Shown here in pieces: positions 10,586 through 22,912 of a stretch of 64,000 bases of DNA. Source of the stretch: Dermacentor variabilis. Its lineage: Eukaryota; Arthropoda; Arachnida; Ixodida; Ixodidae. The DNA lies in assembly GCF_050947875.1 (NCBI RefSeq), contig NC_134572.1, forward strand, positions 154,091,105 through 154,155,104, given 5' to 3'. The notes under the pieces are model-generated. The model did not search any database. It was not told where the DNA came from and was given only the letters and a program-made list of their open reading frames with translations. Numbering within the stretch: position 1 is the stretch's first letter; each line of letters begins with the position of its first letter. The translations under genes and the position numbers were made by a program.

Positions 10586-12160
10586 TCGATTGCTGGATTT
10601 TGTGTAGACTGTAGTCACGTCTTTTTCGCTGTCCATCGTAAGGTTACAGTTTCCAAACAACTGTCGGATTGTCAAGCAAATAGTAGAGCCGCTACTTTGT
10701 TCCAAATATATTACCGACGAACGTCCGACACAGTTTTCATATTCGTGATTGAGCTTAGGTGCCAAGATTTCTGCTGTCAGAGGTGTCAGCTGTAGGAAAC
10801 CGCGGCACACGCAGACATGTCCAGCAAGCAGAACTAATAGCTTGCCTTCAATGATACCATGACGGCGAGCGTCATTGTAGCTTTCCAGAGTGATCAACGC
10901 GGTGGACCGGGTACGTCGCCGACAAGAGCGGTGACGGGATGTTATCAAGCGAAATGTGACTGTCGGTGGAACTACTTTGAGCGGTATTACATGACTGCGT
11001 CAAACGCAAACAGTCGTGCTCATCACATCAATGTGTACAATTTCTTCAAGGAAAACGGAACATATCAACGACCTTGTCCAGCATGATTTTTCAGCTGTCC
11101 TATGAGTGGCACGCAATGCCGCCAATGTGACGTTTACACGAATGACGTGGATGTATCCGCGTGTTTGCGCATTACGTAGCATGTCCATGCTTATGTTTCT
11201 TCCGTGAAATGTATACAGCAAAAAAAGAAGAGAAAAGAATGTAGCCTTTCCAGTTTATTCATGTTTCCATTAGCTTTTTTACACTGTGTTATGACGACGA
11301 AAACATAGTTCAAGTGGCCGAAGAAGCATATTGCACTCCGCTAGTGCTTTCCCAATGTCGATCATGCACGCATGTCGGTATCGACGGAGAGAAAAGGAGA
11401 AATGTAACCGAAGCCCTGTGAATCCGGTAGCAACACATTTGCAAATGAGTAATAGATACGGGTACCGCACTATACTGAGTAGACGTTAAGGTAATAAGGA
11501 CGGTCCTCAAATTTTCTCTCATTCCTGGCTGTCCTGGCGCTTGCCGCAATGGTTTCGCATTCAGTCACACGGACATGTTCTTACGCGCGAGTGGGCGATG
11601 TCACAGAATGCCTACATAGCATATTACTCATCGGTTTATTAGCGAGTCTTCCTTTCACATTCGCGTTCAACATTGCACATATACTCTTCACAAGCAGCCT
11701 CCTTATTACCTTCAGCGTGGAGGTAATCGCTCAGTTGCGTCACACTTCGAACATGCGGCCGTTGTTCGTATAGCAAAGGTACCAGTAAGCAAGAGAAATG
11801 CAGCACGCAGTCGAATAGAAATTAACGCGTCATCGCGCAGCAGTCACTTCGAAGACGACGGCAGAGGACAAAGCGGGCGAATCAATGAACAAACACGCTT
11901 GCCTATGCGCTTGCATTATATTTACGTTTCACGTGCCCTGACGAGTAGTTATGCGCCTCGGGAAGCATGGTCTGTATCATGCTTGAGTTGGGCGATGTAC
12001 TGTTGCGGCTAGGGTAGCGTTCAGGGCATGAAATCCACCATCGACTGCGGCGTCAAGTTGCAGAAAATGAAGGAAAAAGGCTTTATTTAGCTAAGTTACA
12101 CTGCTCCAGTGAGGGAGCCCACTCAATTCAGGAGCAATTTGACCGTCTCAGTTCACATCA
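10586..12160. other. Unassigned
   Basis: I see no conserved domain, RNA gene or clear repeat here. Open frames are short and scattered over both strands. Confidence 0.4.
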
Positions 12161-13136
12161 GGGGCGCTATAACGTAAAACTATTGCAAATTTTTCCATTC
12201 CAATTCTGCTATCAGCCCTCCACGATTGGCCAAAAACTTTTTTCAACCACCCCCACTTCACTTGTCTGTCACGCGACGTCACGAAAACCGCGATACCTCC
12301 CCCTCCGATATACGTGTACACACTGATTATGCATGACTTGACCGAACAAAACAAGTATAGTTACTTCTGATTCGACGCCTTTTCACCATTAGCCCTCGGC
12401 TATTGGTCAAGAGTTTTCGCGCTGAACCCACTTCACCTGCCTGTCACGCGACGTCACAGAACCACAAAAACTCACCGCGTCAAAGAGATGTGCACGCGTT
12501 AAAGATGCATTATTATGCCGAACAAAACTGAGCTTTCTTCGGAATAGCCGCAGGCTGCCCCGTTCCGAAAGGAATAAAAGATGGCTGCCGCCGATCGCTC
12601 AGACACTGGCTACTCGCACCTGCCGGAGAGCATGGGTATATTTGCGTATAATAAATCTTCTTGCGTGGCCGTGCAACGTTTTCAAGCACTTTGGGCACGT
12701 TTACCCCCTCATTCTGCCAAATATTGTTTGTTGAAGGTCCGTTTTAGGGTCATTCTTCAGCTTCCGTTTCATGCCCCCGCGATTTTCCACCAGCAACCGC
12801 AAGCTAAGGCAAAGCCGACCAATCGTAGACGCCGGCACCACCCTCTTCATCCGGTTATCGACTTTCAGTGCAGTGGCTCGGCCCCATCGAATCCCTCTCC
12901 ACTTGAGCGTTCTCCTCGCCTCTTGTCAGCCAATTAGATACGAGAAGCCGCTTAGTGTAGGCAATGTTATTCGTTTTTCAAGCAAACAAAAGTGACCTCC
13001 TATAAACGAGGAGAGCGTTTGATTGGTATGTTCAGACAACGCTGCGCGTGACCGCCCGGTGGTTGCGTTGACGCAAATTTGACGTCAGGAGATTGGAATC
13101 GAAACATATTGGAATGGTTTTACGTTATAGGGCCCC
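12161..13136. mobile_element. Non-autonomous TIR DNA transposon, copy 1 (976 bp)
   Basis: The left end GGGGCGCTATAACGTAAAAC is matched, inverted, by the right end; 25 of the first 28 terminal positions pair. Two further copies occur at 52748-53734 and 61357-62370 with the same internal order, which fixes the boundaries. Internally there are two diverged copies of a module containing ATTGGTCAA-like and CACGCGACGTCAC strings, then AATAAAAGATGGCTGCC, and TTTGACGTCAGGAGATTGGA near the right end. A 118-codon frame begins at that ATG but is not kept intact in the other copies. No transposase is present, so it is MITE-like. The target-site duplication is not clear, and the superfamily is unassigned, though the CAGGGG-type end is compatible with hAT. 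Confidence 0.85.
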
Positions 13137-14229
13137 AGCACCCTCTGTCTTCACTTTCGCAAAGTGTCTGCTTTTAATCCCCTCGTGTTCTCTAGGCGAG
13201 TCGGCTAGGGAATCTGAAGACTATCCAGCAGCAAATCACCATCGTCGACTCCGTTACGATGCCACTCCCATGCTATCCATAACCCGCAGTAACTCCGCCT
13301 CGAAGAAACTAGGTTGGAATCTGCAGAAAGTAGATAGGAGCTGCTGTGGTTTGATATGTGGCATACGTTCAATGAACACCCTTGTTGGAGTTGAGACGGT
13401 ACAGTACGTAAGAACAGCGAGCGAAAAATAACAAAAAAAGAGAGAAAACTTCCGCGCCATGTTTACGGCAGTGCTCATTGTATGCGCTGTGCATGGAGAA
13501 CTTTGCCGCGATGAGGCTGTCCGCATATTGTACTCGATCGCCTGTTCAAACGGCTACTGTGCACAGCTTGTTGAGGAAAGTTGAACAAATTCTCTCTATT
13601 TTTTTCCCTGAATTGGCGAGTTGACGCTGTGAATCACTCCAATTTCGCGGTTTAAAATGCGCCGATAAAGCACGTCTATGTTTTTTTTTATTTCTTTCTA
13701 CACCACTTACCATAGCTCATTGTTGATGACTTCTTCACTATTATGTTCTGCCTGACCAGTGCTTGTATAATCCGCCTCTTTCACGGTGCGACGGCGCATG
13801 CGCCCTGCCCTAGCGGATTAGTTGCGAAACGTTTTGGAAGGGACGCTAGCGAGGCCGCGCGGCCAGATATCGGCAGAAAGTACCCCGAAAAAAAAAAGCA
13901 CTTGGACGCTCGCTGTTGCAAACGCTCGTGCTATGTACCGCGTTGAAGCTCTACTGGTAGCTCGACGTCGGTTCGGTGCCGAAAACCTGCGTAGGACTGC
14001 AACTTCAATTCGAAACAGAAAAGGGCCAGGCCTTCGTCCGGACTGCACCGTGAAACACGTAGTTGCCGCCTTTAATTGACGGTTGTCAAATTTATCGATA
14101 AACCCCTGCGTTACACTTGGACGACACTTCAAAAACACGTTGCTGACGCAGTCTTCTTGCAGCGTCAGCCCACTGTTGCTGGTAGTGGCAGCGCGTGCCT
14201 GACTTCATGTACTGTTTTAAGGCGTGGTA
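13137..14229. other. Unassigned
   Basis: No recognised gene. Homopolymer T and A runs (near 13681 and 13890) and short overlapping frames are all that can be seen. Confidence 0.4.
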
Positions 14230-14460
14230 ACATTGATACGAGACCGACAAGTCACTGGCGCCGATGATTGGCCGACTATTCAGCACTGTATCACTAAGAC
14301 CATTTGATCGTAATGGGCCGACAACCACGTAGCCGACGGGTGCGAGTTGTCATATAGCGCGACGGGCTTTCGTGTCAACAGCACCGACAAAATCATCGAG
14401 CCGACAGTGATAGCTTGACCGAACCCTACGTGATATCGAACCGACAACGCGATAGCTGCA
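14230..14460. repeat. Degenerate CCGACA-type short repeat
   Basis: The core CCGACA or a close variant recurs about eight times at irregular 16-50 bp intervals (ACCGACAAG, GGCCGACAACC, CACCGACAAA, AGCCGACAGTG, AACCGACAACG), often next to GAT or CGATAG. This is an old, diverged minisatellite rather than coding sequence. Confidence 0.5.
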
Positions 14461-16811
14461 GCCAATGTTGCAGCTCATTCACTTGTAAATAAAATTATTC
14501 GCGCTCAAAATGCGCCGAGATGCCTTCGAAGTTGAAATGCACGAGCTTCACTCCTCTCAAGCTGTGCGTGTGAAGTTTGAGTCAATGTTGATCCTATTTA
14601 GCGAAGTTTGGGTTAGGCCTCACCCCATCGAGTTCGTGCACCTGCTACCGATGGAGCTGGACTTAAAAAATAAGCAGTCAGGACGAAGGAAACCGCTCTT
14701 AGTTGCAGCCCTATAGCGATTTGATAACTGCTCTTCACCTCGCACGGCACGCACATAATAAGCGGCAAGCGGTGACACAGCCCTGTGCCAACATTTTGTA
14801 TTTCGGTCACCGTTCCCGAACGCTGCCGGCCGAATCCCCGTGGATGGTGGGCCTGAGTGTATTGTTATGGTGACATTTGTTAATTCCAAATAGGTATTGT
14901 TTACCTCTGCGTCAAACCGGAAAGGAGAGACAGCGCATTCGATACAGCAGCATAAACTCGCTCAGTTGCCAACGGTTTCAGCGATGGCATCCGCCTTTGA
15001 GCGAGAGAACTACACGGCATATAAGTGGGGACTTACGCCGAGCACAGTTGTCTCTAATAATACTTTATAGCACGCGCAAACTGTAAGTACGATGAAGTTA
15101 AACAAAAGCGAGAATCAGCAGTAACAGCCCGTAATATATATGTGTCTGGATCACAGTTGCAGTTGTTTAAGGGACTCGGCCGCTCATACTGACTCGTCTG
15201 TATGTTTTGCTACGTTTCGAGACTATTTCACACCAGCGACGCGCCGTTTCTACAATAACCGAAGCTTACAGCGATCTGAAGCTGCAGAGGTAAACAAATG
15301 CACCGCTTTGGCAAATCCCACCTGGAAGGCTGCGCTCGAAGGCTTCTTGAATATGCGAAATGTTTAGTGAATGTGCAAAAGGAATACAAAAAGCAATGTG
15401 CAATTGCAGACATCAGCGACAACGAACTCAAGGCAGGCTCCTCGGCAGACGGAACTCAGCGTGCCTTTATGGGCCGCGCTGTTTCCGCAACAGCGCACTC
15501 GGGCCTGTACACCCACTATACTCAATGGGTGAACGACATGCTGCCCCAGAGAAACCGTTAATAATTAATCGCGATCCACGAACCGCACAACGGACGTAAA
15601 GCCAACATGGGCGCAGATACACAAATCAACCGGCGAAATCCCCGACATCCTTCCAAAACGTTTCCAGCGGCGTGCGTCAGAGGGCAGCTCAGGAACATGA
15701 AAGACGCGGATTGCTTATGTTGAATTCTTGTCTCGCTGTGTTTGATGTACCACTGTTCTTGATATGTTACTCCGCACCATCTGCACCGACGTGTAATGCG
15801 GGTGTTCGGCCTCGTCAGGAGACATGTTAGCCTCCTTTAGCCTCTCCCCGCGTACACCATGTGTTGTTGTCCGAAATAAAATAAAATAAAAACAGTGATG
15901 AATAAACGTGCAAAGACCACTTTTCGTGAGAGTATATATGACACCGGTTCGTGTGAGCTCAAATGTGTAACCTGACAGAGCTGCTCGGAAGTGCGAAAGA
16001 CGAAGAGGCTGTATTGAGTTTCCACAAAAGAGCGCCACTGTGGACACATCATGACAGCGGACCATGCTTATACGGCACCCTGCGAAAGCCATTGTTATAT
16101 AAGGTGGAAGCTTATAACCATAAGCCTTACATCGATGACTTCGTACCGCCTGTGTGAGCTGAAACTTAGTTATTCTCTTACGTTCTGCTGTTTGTACAAG
16201 GCGAAACCAACTATAGCTCGGAAGCACTGCTCGGGGGCCAGCGTGCCACATGCAGTACGTACTGCGGATCATGCGCTCGCAGTGCAGCCTCTATAGATAG
16301 AGTGCGACGAGCGCTGTCTCTGTCTTCGACACACCCTAGTGCACGCGAGCTCTCCTGATTGGAATCAGTGGGTGTTACTTGCCAGTCCCATGAAACCCCT
16401 CTCGGTATATGTTGTTTTCGATCAGAAAGTTGTGCCCGTTTATGTATTAATTGTTGGACTAGTGTAGACGTTTTGTTAAACCAAAGTTTTTGGTGGGCAA
16501 GCCCATTTTTCTTCCCTAGAGAGGTTTCGCCCGGCGCTCGGCAACGCGGTGAGGAGGCAAACGCGTAGTCAAGCGAGTTGGGTGAACAGCACTCCTGCCT
16601 ATACATATACAGGCAAGGAGAGATGGAGTTTCGCGCATTCGTGGAATTATGATCAACCACCATTTCTGTTGCCCTTCCGTTTGATAAAGAAAAAGCGACA
16701 GGTTTTGAACCACAGTGTCGCCGCAACAGAGCCGTCGCTTCTAATCGAGGAAATTGTTCACGCGCAGGCACACAGACCTTCAGCAACAAAGAATTGCGTC
16801 TGCGCCGGGAA
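14461..16811. other. Unassigned
   Basis: No conserved domain, RNA gene or repeat family is recognised. A 270-codon reverse-strand frame (16211-17023) crosses a hairpin and shows no motif, so it is not called as a gene. Confidence 0.4.
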
Positions 16812-16851
16812 GTGATTATCACCATGAGCAGCAGCTCATGGTGATAATCAC
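16812..16851. repeat. Perfect inverted repeat, 18-bp arms, 4-base loop
   Basis: GTGATTATCACCATGAGC is followed by AGCA and the exact reverse complement of the first arm. Flanking bases do not pair. It could fold as a hairpin or mark a palindromic duplication. Confidence 0.95.
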
Positions 16852-19800
16852 GAGAGGTGAGGGGGCTGGGGAACTTTTGCACGCGGTTCTTTTGCACGTG
16901 TACATGTGTTACATCGTGTATGTCTCTCCTTGCCGTTCTTTGATTGCGGAGTGTGCGAGATGGAGCGAAATCTGGAAATGCGCGTTTTTTTTTTTGCGAG
17001 TTTTTAATGAGGTAGCTCTGCACCCTGTAAATAAACTGTTTCGTCTGCTTTTTTTTCGTCTCTTCCTTTAGCCGTTTCGGAAGCCTCTGTCAGCGCGGCA
17101 CATACCTTATCGGTAAGCAGGAATGCCGCGAAGTCCGCATGCTCGTACTTGCGGAGGTTACGGCTTGTATGCAAATTGCCATGAAAGCGTGCACTGGCAG
17201 TTTGAATAAAGCCTTGCGTTTTCAGCGCCAAACCCAGCATCTGATAATGACGTGCTTAGTAGTGGGGAATACTGGATTATTGTTTAACGTGCACACAAAT
17301 ATGAACAAGGCCGCTTTAGATTACCACCTGCATGTGTCTTTACCGCGTCTTGAATGGGAGCCCCAAGCTTCACATTAGTACGGTTCAAGAGTCCTGGCTC
17401 AAGCAAATCCAGCAACGCAGAAGCCCGAGAGAAATAAAATTATCCTACAGTAGTAACAATAGTGCTATTGGCAGATAGCAGAAGGAAATCTTTTCACCAA
17501 TGAGGTCGCAGGACCCAATGACATTCCGATACCTGTAATCAAACAGCCGGGCCCAAGGAGAAAAGCGCTGCTGATTAAGGTCTTGGCCGGAATGATTAAA
17601 ATAAAGGAAATTATGTTTGAGAGGCATGAAAGCAAGAACAGCATTATCTATTAGGGGAAAGAAGACAACAACAACACGAGCTCCTGCAGACTAATACAGG
17701 AATCTCGAGCTCGTGCAGGAATACAGGAATACAGACTATAATACAGGAATTTGGGGCTAGGACAAATGCCAGGTCGCGCGAGGAATTGGGAAATGTTTAA
17801 TGGTGCCAGCGCTAGCGGTCGAAATAACAAATCTGCGCTATAAATCAGAAATATTACCGAGGTTGTATGTCAGAGGGCGGTGGGCCAACTGGCTTTGAGA
17901 GGCCATGGTAAAAACACAAATGAGGCAATGCATTGGGACATGGTTTGGGCTTCTGTTGATGTTGGAGAAGCGCATGCAGGGCAAGACTAGTTTTGAAGAT
18001 ACACTGTAATGTACATGGATGGAAAGAAATGGCCGGAGTTTGTGCACAAATATGTTCGCCTGAAAAGCGTGGACACGGAATAGAGGAAGATATCAAGAAA
18101 GTAGGCAACCAGGTGCAGCACAATTGAGAGTGTGTATAGACAAACATGAATAATAAAAAAGGAAGCGAGAGAATCAGAGAAGGCATTTATTGGATAAAAA
18201 GGATCGAAAGAAAAAGGCACGTTTATTACAAAATCAACAAGAAATAAATCAGGATAGAATGGAAATGCGTATGATACTACAGACGGTGGCCGCGCATGAG
18301 CTGCCGATAGCCGGACTGCCCGACGACAACGAGGCACACACCGACGGCGCAAACGGGCCTCGAGCGTCCGCGCCATTGTTGTCGCCATAAATCCCGCAAA
18401 TGAATCCTGCAATTACGTAAGGCGTACATACATAGATATACCAAGATATAGCGTGACGTAACTCGGTCAGAATGAATAATCTTGAACCTGGTTGTAAGAA
18501 GACGGCTTATAATGAAGTAATGAATAAAACGAAGTGCAACTCCCCTTGAAAACCCCGTAGATATACACCTATTCGACACCTCGATTTCACGTAGTGAAAT
18601 TGTGCTGCCAATGGTTATGATGGACTGCATTCGGCCCCGGAACCAAAAATACCGACCGAATTGCGCCACGTGAGCCGCACCGGGCTCCGCACTTGTCTGG
18701 CGCGGCTTATCAAAAACACCCCCTTCGAATAGGACGTCGAGCAGCTGTGCTTCTTCGCACCATGGCACGTGACCGCGCGCAAACAGAATGTTTTTTTTTT
18801 CTTTCTTCTCGCACCTCCCTCTAGCTGCGGCGCGTGGCGGGCGAAGATAGGCGCATTTTTCAAAATGTCGATGTTGCAGGGCGCGCCTACCTGAGCTGCG
18901 CCACACAGTGTATAAGTAATTATCCTTAGGCGCAGCATCTTAAAAAAAAAAAAAATGGCCTTCCCTTCTTTGCCTCAGTGCGGCCCGCAGCTCTGTGCTG
19001 ACGCAGCTAGCGTGCCCTCCTAGAGCGCGTGCAACCAGCTCGAGCCGGGCAATCCAAGCAGGAAACACGAGAAAGGGGCGGATCAGATAGTTTCGCTTTG
19101 AAGTTGCACTCTCCAAGCGCGTCCTCATTTCTGGCGCTGTGCCAAGCTTTGTCGGCAGTATACTTGGACGCGTTTGCGAAATCTCGCGTAGGTGAACCTG
19201 CCTCCGAAAGTCATGGAGGTAGACCGAGAATAAAGATCCAGCTCGAGAGCAAGGAGCATGATATCACTGCGCAAGCGCTGTCACGTGGCTTTTTTTTTTT
19301 CATATTTTGCGGGCCTTCTGGGCTACACGGAGACAAGGACTACATGAGCAGTATCGCACAGGAAACAACTCGATCGGTGGTTTCTGAAGGGGCTGTACAA
19401 ATCTGCGTATCATACACGGGGTTCTCAGCCAACAATTTAAACAGTTGGATAATGAAGCTTCATTAATTACTGAGTTATGGGGAAAACAAGAAAAAATTGT
19501 ATGAGTTACTATATAGCGTAGTGCGAATAGTATGCGTTCGGTTCAATGTCGCTTCCGATGCGCCTTTCATCTCTCTATTCTTGGCTGACGTTATGTTGGA
19601 CACCGTGTATATATATGACCTTTGCATGCAAGTAGCGATGTTTCCATCTCTACAAAATGTTGTAGATTACTGGAGTTTTCTATTTCTCTGAGTCGTTATC
19701 ATTGCTTACTGGAAAGAGAAGCATTACTAGCAGACACAACATTTACTTGCATTTCGCACGCCATTGATAAAAGACTCTGCCGAAGGGGTCACTGAAGTCT

Positions 19801-20116
19801 AGTTTTCTGTCATGGTCAAAAAATCCCGCAAAGCAATTTAAAGCGAGGTGAATGTGCAGCTACATATTAATTCTCTAGGTATGAGCTATCCATACCTTTT
19901 GAAATGATTGATAATTGGGTACATTCTTCTGTTTCAAAAAATGAAATAAACTTTGTGCTGCACGTATACTGAAATGCATTGTATACGTTCGTGGTGTTTA
20001 CAGTGCAAATGTAAACAATGTTGAAGTGAGAAAATACGGATGACGCTGAAGCCGCTAGTGCTTCTAATGCGCGCGTCCTCCTACATAATGTCAGGATTTG
20101 CAGAAATAAAGCGACT
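16852..20116. other. Unassigned, with a short AATACAGG repeat patch
   Basis: Between about 17660 and 17755 the strings AATACAGG and GAGCTC/GTGCAGG recur several times in a row. Elsewhere there are homopolymer runs (18790, 18945, 19290) and short frames only. No protein family is recognised. Confidence 0.4.
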
Positions 20117-20357
20117 CGCCGTGGTTGCTTCGTGAGAATGGTGTTGGGCTACAAATCACGAGATCGCAGGATATAATTCCGGCCAGGCAGACCGTATTTC
20201 GATTGGGGCGAATTGCGAAAACTCCCGTGTACTTAGATTGAGGTGCTCGTTGAAGGACCCCAGGTGGTCCAAACTTCTGGAGTACCCTACCACGGCGTGC
20301 CTCATGATCAGATCGTGGTTTGGCAGGCGAAACCCCATAATTTAATTTTTCTTTTTG
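20117..20357 (+). mobile_element. tRNA-headed SINE, near full length
   Basis: It starts with a CGCCGTGGTTGCTT tRNA-like head, has the GATCGCAGGATATAATTCC B-box region, the body TGAAGGACCCCAGGTGGTCC, the block CCACGGCGTGCCTCATGATC and the tail GCGAAACCCCATAATTTAAT with T/A-rich end. All blocks are present in the order seen in the other copies. The tRNA head suggests RNA polymerase III origin. Confidence 0.85.
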
Positions 20358-21210
20358 AAGAATGAAAGCGAAAGTATGAATTCGAAGCCGTTCTCATCCG
20401 CGCCAAGGTTGCCCCAGCAGAATTTCAAGTGAAAACGTCGAGGAAAGTTAAAAGAAACGTCACATAATGTGGGTGACAAAGCACTGGTATTGGAACGTTT
20501 GGTGGTGGTGGGGGGTGACGTGGCTCAGACTTTCCCGGAAAACTCCGGAGGGGGCTCGCGCACGTAGGCCCTTGGCGCCTATGGTCAGCAACAACCCCCG
20601 AAGTCGGAAAAGGTCGCAAACAGGCACTGAGCATAACCACCTATTCCCGGAGGAAGTTTTGATTCGAAAGCGTTTTTCTCTCATTGAGAGAAAAAAAGCC
20701 AGCACCCGACGTCTGTAGCAGCTAAGCCGTAAAGTAGACACACTACGCGTCTACGTACATGCGTGTGCTCTCAGCGTCACGAGTGCAGATGACACTGCCT
20801 GTCATACAGATGCGTAAAAATGAGATAACCTCCCATAGCCACTGCAGGCTTGGTTTCTGAAATGCAGGAACATTTATTGTTATGCTAGTACACCGAGGAC
20901 ACGTAGCACAAGGTCCGGGTGCCCCTCTATTAGGCGCATTAGGTCGTAAGCGAGTAGTGTTGCTCTGCTGCTGCCACGAAAAAATCTAGGACGCGCGCTC
21001 GGTTCCCTGCGCCGTTACTATAGCAACCATGGCTGCTGGGCCATGCTACCGGCTGGAATACGCCCGAGTCCACTTGCGCATCTGCTCTGTCGTCTGCTCG
21101 GCGCGTACCCTGCGTCTGCTGCGGGCAGCGGAGAGACGTTTGCAGCCGACCGACACTTCAGTTCAGAAGACAGTACAAATTGTGTTATAACAGGAACCCT
21201 TTTATTAGAA
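20358..21210. other. Unassigned GC-rich stretch with an X-box-like site
   Basis: No protein family is recognised. GTTACTATAGCAAC at 21014-21027 fits the 14-base RFX X-box consensus and lies 1 base before an ATG that opens 53 codons (21029-21190). That short frame has no recognised motif. Confidence 0.35.
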
Positions 21211-21213
21211 CTT

Positions 21214-21619
21214 TCACACGTCAGATACAAGCCAGAAGAGATTGCGGCGGCTCTGGCTGCCTGTCGGGTCCACCATATAGAAGTTGTTGCTGGTCAAGCG
21301 GGTTCGAATTGGACAGTGCGGCCTCCCACTGTTCGGATGTGTGGTTGAGTATGAGGAGAGTATCGGTGCGTTGGGACATGTCCAGGCAGTATACTGTACA
21401 GTGACGCGCAAGCATCGCAGTGGGACCGGTTATAGGGACCGAGGGTGGGGCATATTGCTCACATTGAAACAAACAGCTCTCCGTCACCTGGGCGCCGACA
21501 GAGATGTGGCTAATGAAAGAGGAAAAGCGGGACGAACACTTGGACAATAATAAAACATGTGCGAAAGAGCGAGAGAGGAGATGACCGTATGGCAAGAGCG
21601 AAAGCCATGGCAAAAGCAA
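21214..21619 (-). pseudogene. Probable 3' end of an RNase-H-type (I-group) LINE
   Basis: On the minus strand the frame ends with TSEQWEAALSNSNPLDQQQL, which resembles the C-terminal tail of I-group LINE ORF2 proteins, after a Cys/His-rich stretch (CEQYAPP ... ARHC). A frame change follows PLDQQQL. No reverse transcriptase is adjacent, so this would be a short 5'-truncated copy. The match is by eye only and moderate. Confidence 0.4.
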
Positions 21620-22479
21620 ACCGATAAACTAGACGCGCAGCGTCTGCGTTTCAGGACCACAAGCGAATGTAGTGCGTGACACGTAGAAACTTGGGCTCTG
21701 TTATCTCGCTGCCTGGTGTAAATAACATCGAAACAAAGAATGTCATCTTGTCTACACACACGTCAACACGCACCCACGTGTCAACACACACGCATGCACC
21801 AACGTAGTCTGTTTCTCACTCAGGGGAAAACTCGGAACACACATGTATCGCGATGCGGCGAGCGCTGGAGTCGGTAAGGACCGAAGCGGCTGGCGGCTGC
21901 AGCTCGCGTGGCCGCAGAGTGGCACCGTAGACCCTATACAGGAGGGGCGGAGTCGTGTTCTGCGTCGTCTGCCACGGCGGCGCGCGCTGGCTGCATTGTT
22001 TTAGCATTGTTGGGAAGCGTGCTACTGTCAGGGGCGGGGCACCGCTTTCATCGTAACTGCGGGAACTGAGCTGACATTCTGTACTGAACGTTGTGCGACG
22101 CCAAACTCTGAGCCTTCATTGGCGATGATGGAGTTCAACAAACTTATTTTGGCGGCATGCTTCGTTTGTTCTTTCAAAAGGCCGGGGTACCGAGTGCGTG
22201 CGTGTAAATTTCTTCAGTACGTGTGCTATGTAATATGTAGGGACAAGACGCACCAAGATATGCGCGCAACGTGCTGTCTTTGACTCTAAAGGAAAACGAG
22301 GCACTCAATAATGATAACTTCTGGGGGCCATACACGATGAAAGAAACGGATACGAATAAAGGAATCTTTTAAAGGTTACGACAACGAGCTGGAAGTGATT
22401 TTTTTCCACAATCATTCCCTAAACCAAACAGGCCCTGCTCGCCGGCGGAGAGTTAGACGCGTCATGTTCCGAACTTGAC
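21620..22479. other. Unassigned
   Basis: A CAACACACACG-type short repeat lies near 21750-21810. No gene is recognised. Confidence 0.4.
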
Positions 22480-22912
22480 TTAGTAGTATCTCGTCATGTC
22501 CCCAGCGGCCGCGATGACAGCGCACTTCCTGGAAGGCAGTGAAGTGCAGAGTGACTTGGACAGCGATGTGTTCATTCGCAGCACGTCTCACGCCATGACG
22601 ATGGTGGCCCAAAGCCTATCCCTCGGGCAAACAATAGAGAGGGTGGTGAGTCAGCGATGCTTTCAATACTCCCTAGACATTTTAAATGATGTTGACGCCC
22701 GGGGATTGGGGCGGCCACTTCAGGAGAGTGACGGCACGCTCCTTGAGCGTTCCTTGCAACACACGAGCAATGTGAATCGGCGGCCTATCGTGTTGGAATA
22801 TATAGTCGCCTTCCGGGATTGGGCTGTCAATATAACGTATGGAATCACTACATCGTCTATGATTGCCCTGCACCTTTCAGCGATGAACTTACCGTCAAGG
22901 CATATTAGTGGG
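22480..22912 (-). pseudogene. Tc1/mariner transposase remnant, C-terminal half
   Basis: Minus-strand motifs in order are LICLDGKFIAERC, IPEGDYIFQHDRPPIHIARV, LKWPPQSPGVNII and, after frame changes, a C-terminus ending AAAGDMTRYY before a stop at 22480-22482. These match Tc1-family DDE transposases; the second Asp (FQHD) is kept. The usual PDLNIIEN block reads PGVNII followed by a stop where the third acidic residue belongs. The N-terminal helix-turn-helix half and first Asp are absent. It is a dead fragment. Confidence 0.8.

Noticed and set aside
12581..12937. 118-codon ORF in TIR copy 1 as an element-encoded protein
   Set aside because: Stops and frameshifts interrupt the equivalent frame in copies 2 and 3, and no domain is visible.
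16211..17023. 270-codon reverse-strand ORF
   Set aside because: It crosses the perfect hairpin and unassigned DNA, with no conserved domain seen.
19185..19200. CGTAGGTGAACCTGC, identical to a stretch near the 3' end of 18S rRNA
   Set aside because: Only about 15 bases match and neighbouring rRNA sequence is absent, so it is likely chance or a tiny relic.
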